Of a stretch of 36,069 nt of DNA, positions 32,907 to 36,069 are shown piece by piece. Numbering within the stretch: position 1 is the first letter of the stretch; every line of letters begins with the position of its first letter. Position numbers and translations under genes: made by a program. This stretch comes from Candidatus Rubneribacter avistercoris (GTDB lineage Bacteria; Actinomycetota; Coriobacteriia; Coriobacteriales; Eggerthellaceae), in assembly GCA_019115845.1 (NCBI GenBank), contig DXCU01000044.1:1-36069 (forward strand). Reading direction: 5' to 3'. The notes beneath the pieces are model-generated. The model did no database searches and was not told the DNA's origin. It saw nothing but the letters and a program-made list of their open reading frames with translations.

Positions 32907-33293
32907 GGCGCCCGCCTCCTTCCGCGTCCCGCTTTCGTGCCCGCATCCAGTATAGCGGACGCGGGGACGAGGCGCCCGCCGTGCGCAGGGACTTGCGCAT
33001 GAGCCGGCCCAAACCGAGCGCGGCATGCATCCAAGCCCTTCCTCCGCAACGTCGGGCCGACGGCAGACAGGGATCGCCCCTTCTAAGCCGCCGTTGGCAC
33101 AGGTCCTGCACCCGCCTCTCCGCTAAACCAGCGTCGACGCGGACCCCTCCGGAGGTGGCTCGGCGAGGGCCCCCGGTGGCAGAGGGCGGCGGCTCGGCGA
33201 GGACCGAACGAGACCCGCCGAACCGCCTTAGTGCCGACGCTCGGTCGAGCCGGGATCGTCGAAGCTGCTTCCGTCCTCGGCCAATCGCGATCT
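32907..33293. other. 387-base gap with repeat copy B
   Basis: No gene that I can support. TATA-like bases near 32951 may belong to the lipid kinase promoter. From 33085 to about 33245 it carries the dispersed repeat shared with 891-1006. The last 50 bases lead into the end of the permease gene. Confidence 0.5.
33085..33245. repeat. dispersed intergenic repeat, copy B
   Basis: 33120-33173 aligns to the complement of 891-942 with about 42 of 54 positions equal by my hand alignment, and CCGCCGTTGGC is shared just before it. CCCGCCGAACC followed by a CCTT block also recurs at about 33214 in the opposite orientation, so copy B is itself partly palindromic. Copies are too diverged to be recent. 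Confidence 0.5.
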
Positions 33294-34757
33294 CTACGAA
33301 ACAGCCCGAACCCCCTCGATCTCTCCCGCCGCAAGGCCGCGTGCGGCGTCCCATGCCTCGGGGTCGCCGTCGTCCGCCATGCCGCGGTATTCGGCGGTCC
33401 GCCTGCGCGCGGACACGACGCGCACCACCTCGCCGACGACGGCGAAGACGACCACGCCCACGAGCATGGGGATCTTCGACAGCTCCTCCTCCGAGCCGTT
33501 GAGCGGCACCACAGTGGCGATCATCGCCAGCACGAGCATCGCCACGGGAACCCACGCCGCCACGGTGGCGAACGCCTTGCCACCCGGCACGCGGAAGATG
33601 CGCTTCGCATCCGGATCGACCTCGCGCAGCTTGAGGAACGCGGGGAACATCGGGATGTAGCAGATGAGCAAGAACACGATGTTCATGGAGAAGAAGATCC
33701 AGAAAAACCCGTCCAGCCCCACGGCCGACATGACAGGCGACACCAGCACGAGGACGCTCGCGATGACGCCGTTGATGACGGCCGCGCCCGTGGGCACGCC
33801 GTTTTTGCTCATACGGGCGAAGGCTCGCGGCAGATTGGCCTTCTCGGCCGAATGCGCCGCCACGTAGTTCACGCCGAACGACCAGCTGATCATGTTGCTG
33901 AACAGCGTAATGAGGAACACCACGGCGATGATGACGAACAACAGGCTGCCGTTGCCTGCCATGATGGCCACGGCGTCCATGATGCCCGAATCGAGCGAGA
34001 TCTCGCTGGCCGGGATGGCCGCGCCGATGCCGAACGAGCTGAACAGGTAGATGGCCGCAATGGTCAGGCCGCCTGCGATGATGGCCGTGGGAATCTGCCT
34101 CTTGGGGTTTTCCATGTCGCCGGCGAACACGGCTATGGCCTCGAAGCCCATGAAGTTGAACAGGATGATGGACAGGTACGTGAGCGCGCTCGCGTCGAAC
34201 GAGGGCAAAAACGTGGCCGGCGACATGTCGCCCGCAAATCCGCTCGTCATCGCATGGTAGATGCCCAGCCCGCCCACGGCCACGGCGATGAGCACTTTGA
34301 GCACGGCGCCGCCGTTCAAGATCCACGCGGAATCGGACACCTTCGAGAAGCTCATGAGCACGACGATCCACACGAAGGCCAGCTCGATGGCCACCTGCGC
34401 GCCCACCCCCAGCTCGACGCCGCTCAAAAGCGCGATCGTCTCGGGGAACAAAAAGGCCAGCGACGCCATCCACAGCGGGAAGTTGATCCAGTAGTACCAG
34501 CTCACGCGGCTGCCCCATTTGTCGCCGAACGCGCGCCGCACCCAATCGGCGATACCGCCCGCATCGTCGGCGTACGTGGTGCCCAGCTCGCACACGATAA
34601 GCCCGTAGGGCAAAAGGAACGTGATGATGAGGAAGATCCACCAGAAGAACTGGGGATTGCCGATGGCGGCGGCGGGAGCCGCGGCCTCGGCCACGAACAC
34701 GACGCAGATCACGGTGAGGATGGCGTCGATCATGCGGAACTTTTTCTGTTTGGCCAT
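33294..34757 (-). CDS. APC-family amino acid/polyamine permease
   Basis: A 487-residue permease of the amino acid-polyamine-organocation superfamily with about 12 membrane segments. The opening 'MIDAILTVICVVFVAEAAAP' and 'LLPYGLIVCELGTTYADDAG' form TM1 and TM2; 'GIADWVRRAFGDKWGSRVSW' is the loop after TM2 shared with GadC/AguD-type exchangers; 'FMGFEAIAVFAGDMENPKRQ' is the TM6 region. It follows putrescine carbamoyltransferase on the same strand, the order aguB-aguD of agmatine deiminase operons, so agmatine:putrescine exchange is the likely activity. The gene pair is separated by 295 nt with palindromes, larger than a tight operon gap. ATG at 34757 follows AAAGGGG. Confidence 0.85.
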   Translation of the reverse strand: MAKQKKFRMIDAILTVICVVFVAEAAAPAAAIGNPQFFWWIFLIITFLLPYGLIVCELGTTYADDAGGIADWVRRAFGDKWGSRVSWYYWINFPLWMASLAFLFPETIALLSGVELGVGAQVAIELAFVWIVVLMSFSKVSDSAWILNGGAVLKVLIAVAVGGLGIYHAMTSGFAGDMSPATFLPSFDASALTYLSIILFNFMGFEAIAVFAGDMENPKRQIPTAIIAGGLTIAAIYLFSSFGIGAAIPASEISLDSGIMDAVAIMAGNGSLLFVIIAVVFLITLFSNMISWSFGVNYVAAHSAEKANLPRAFARMSKNGVPTGAAVINGVIASVLVLVSPVMSAVGLDGFFWIFFSMNIVFLLICYIPMFPAFLKLREVDPDAKRIFRVPGGKAFATVAAWVPVAMLVLAMIATVVPLNGSEEELSKIPMLVGVVVFAVVGEVVRVVSARRRTAEYRGMADDGDPEAWDAARGLAAGEIEGVRAVS

Positions 34758-34783
34758 AAGACCATCCCCTTTCAGGGGTACGG

Positions 34784-34826
34784 CCCCGAGGCCGCGCCGG
34801 CGAAAGGCGCGGGCCCGGCCTCGGGG
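34784..34826. promoter_or_regulatory. hairpin just upstream of the permease start
   Basis: CCCCGAGGCCG (34784-34794) pairs with CGGCCTCGGGG (34816-34826), and an inner GCGCC/GGCGC pair (34794-34798 with 34806-34810) extends the stem. On the operon strand it ends 27 nt before the permease ATG. It may be an attenuator, a processing site or a terminator of the upstream gene. Confidence 0.5.
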
Positions 34827-35010
34827 CGGTTGTCAGAGGAGCATCTCAGGAGGGATCGGCCCCTCCCGAGGCTCAGGACAGGACCTTGGCGAGCGCCGCG
34901 CCCGGGCAGCGCCGTCGATCGGAAACGGTCGCAGGGCAGCTCGACGATCTTCGCAAAGCCTTGGAATTGCGCGGAAACAAGGCGCTCGCCCCCGCGTGGT
35001 GCCGAACGGC

Positions 35011-35026
35011 CCCAACGGCCGTTGGG
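35011..35026. repeat. perfect 16-bp palindrome after the carbamoyltransferase gene
   Basis: CCCAACGGCCGTTGGG is perfectly self-complementary with no loop and lies 26 nt past the stop of the carbamoyltransferase gene. It could be a protein-binding site in front of the permease or an RNA end structure. Confidence 0.5.
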
Positions 35027-35052
35027 CCGTCGGAGCAGGCCGGCGCAACAGG

Positions 35053-36069
35053 CTACCCGGCGATCTTGCCGAGCACCGCCCTCATGCGTTCCTCGGCCGC
35101 GTCGGCCGCGGCGGCGTCGAGCCTCCTGCCCGCCTCGTGCCGCAGGAGCAGGTAGGCCAGTATCGCGCGGATGGAGTGCTTGCGGTTGTCGGCCTCGTCC
35201 CAGCACAGGCTCCGCTCGGGATGGTCTATGACCTCGTCGGTCACCTCCTCGCCGCGGGTGGCCGGCAGGCAGTGCATGAACCTGGAGGCGGGGCCGGCGA
35301 AGTCCATGAGGTCCATGGTCACCTGGTACTTAGGGTAGAAGACGTCCAGGTAGCTTGAGCCCTCCTCCTCCGCGTCGTAGAGGCCGTACCACACGTCGGT
35401 GTAGACGAAGTCCGCGCCCCTGACGCACTCGACGTCGTCGGAGACGGCGATGGCGCCGCCGCTCTCCTCGCAGTTCTTAAGGCCGATGGCCAGAAGGTCC
35501 ACGTCGGTGTCCACCTGCAGGCCGCCATCGGTGATCTGGTGGCCCTTGGGCCCGAACTGCACGAAGTCCATGCCCATCTTCGAGGCGACGAACATGAGCG
35601 ACGCGCACACCTGCGTCGCGTCGCCGACGAAGGCCACCTTGCAGTCCTCGATGGACTTGCCCTCGGGCAGGTTCTCGACCATGGTCATGAGGTCGCCCAG
35701 CTCCTGGGTGGGGTGGTTGAACTCGCTCATGCCGTTGACGACGGGGGCGGGGCTGTGCCTGGCCAGGCTCACCACGTCCGCGTGGCGGTTCACGCGGGCC
35801 ATGAGGATGTCGAGCATCGTGCCCATGACGCGCGCGGTGTCCTCGATGGACTCGTGCCCGCCCAGCTGGATGGTGCCCGGGCCGAAGAACTCGGCGTGGC
35901 CGCCCAGGTCGGCCATGGCCGTCTCGAAGGCGACGCGGGTGCGGGTGGACACCTGCTGGAAGATCATGCCGAGCGACCTGCCCTCGAGCAGGCGCGGGTA
36001 GCGCCCGCCCTCCTTGATCATCGCCTTCATGGAGCGGGCCAGCTCCACCATGTCGAGCAGCTCCTCCTT
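35053..36069 (-). CDS. putrescine carbamoyltransferase, 5' end outside the window
   Basis: 338 residues are visible; the frame stays open to the right edge (KEELLD before the first internal Met at 36051), so about 15-20 N-terminal residues are missing. It belongs to the carbamoyltransferase family: STRTR binds carbamoyl phosphate and HCLP ('[19 protein letters not shown]') is the usual second site. '[15 protein letters not shown]', '[10 protein letters not shown]' and '[11 protein letters not shown]' match putrescine rather than ornithine carbamoyltransferases, and a C-terminal helix is present. It phosphorolyses N-carbamoylputrescine to putrescine and carbamoyl phosphate in agmatine catabolism. 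Followed by a permease. Ornithine carbamoyltransferase is the main alternative; I judge it less likely. Confidence 0.88.
   Translation of the reverse strand, partial: KEELLDMVELARSMKAMIKEGGRYPRLLEGRSLGMIFQQVSTRTRVAFETAMADLGGHAEFFGPGTIQLGGHESIEDTARVMGTMLDILMARVNRHADVVSLARHSPAPVVNGMSEFNHPTQELGDLMTMVENLPEGKSIEDCKVAFVGDATQVCASLMFVASKMGMDFVQFGPKGHQITDGGLQVDTDVDLLAIGLKNCEESGGAIAVSDDVECVRGADFVYTDVWYGLYDAEEEGSSYLDVFYPKYQVTMDLMDFAGPASRFMHCLPATRGEEVTDEVIDHPERSLCWDEADNRKHSIRAILAYLLLRHEAGRRLDAAAADAAEERMRAVLGKIAG

Noticed and set aside
33231-35231. 666-residue open frame on the plus strand
   Set aside because: Opposite the permease gene and rich in His/Asp/Arg; no ribosome site and no recognisable domain.
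35053-36069. Ornithine carbamoyltransferase
   Set aside because: The blocks [22 protein letters not shown] and [11 protein letters not shown] fit putrescine carbamoyltransferase better, and a polyamine-type permease follows.

Overview
The window reads as chromosome of a very GC-rich Coriobacteriia bacterium, most like the gut family Eggerthellaceae (Eggerthella/Gordonibacter type). This is inferred from the base composition, the fused SecDF, the 12-segment membrane LuxR regulator beside a Tat-exported flavoprotein, the giant 2-hydroxyacyl-CoA dehydratase activase protein and the agmatine/putrescine genes. I see no tRNA, rRNA, CRISPR array, transposase or phage gene. Nearly all of it is single-copy chromosomal gene content, and the unusual material is mostly in the intergenic DNA.

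Layout. 1-2000: a pyridoxamine-phosphate-oxidase-like protein, a repeat-filled gap, an XRE repressor divergent from a 64-residue unknown with a perfect palindrome between them, and a DUF1292 protein. 2022-4631: fused secDF, cotranscribed with the DUF1292 gene. 4824-8331: a divergent pair, a 12-TM LuxR regulator and a Tat lipoprotein flavoprotein of the fumarate-reductase fold. 8436-8618: a nested inverted-repeat element at the end of tgt. 8615-18666: three late queuosine genes, tgt (behind a HAD phosphatase gene), queH (behind an AAA/DUF4143 ATPase) and queA, interrupted by a translationally coupled GH2 beta-galactosidase-galK-galT operon. 18856-20000: a cold-shock gene with a structured leader, and an unknown acidic protein.

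20023-22319: ruvC-ruvA-ruvB with a 13/14 match to the Gram-positive LexA box upstream. 22710-24267: yebC and bacterioferritin, divergent. 24403-29629: a 1528-residue activase/dehydratase-like protein and an overlapping TetR gene, with an inverted repeat around the promoter that may be the TetR operator. 29646-31741: a PF06541-like membrane protein divergent from serA, which has a good sigma-70 promoter. 31836-32906: a diacylglycerol-kinase-family lipid kinase. 33294-36069: an APC permease and a putrescine carbamoyltransferase that runs off the right edge, part of an agmatine catabolic cluster.

How genes work together: Tgt inserts preQ1 into tRNA, QueA makes epoxyqueuosine and QueH reduces it to queuosine. 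GH2 releases galactose, which GalK and GalT pass into the Leloir pathway (galE is not here). RuvABC resolves Holliday junctions under probable SOS control. Putrescine carbamoyltransferase and the permease fit agmatine uptake, phosphorolysis of carbamoylputrescine and putrescine export.
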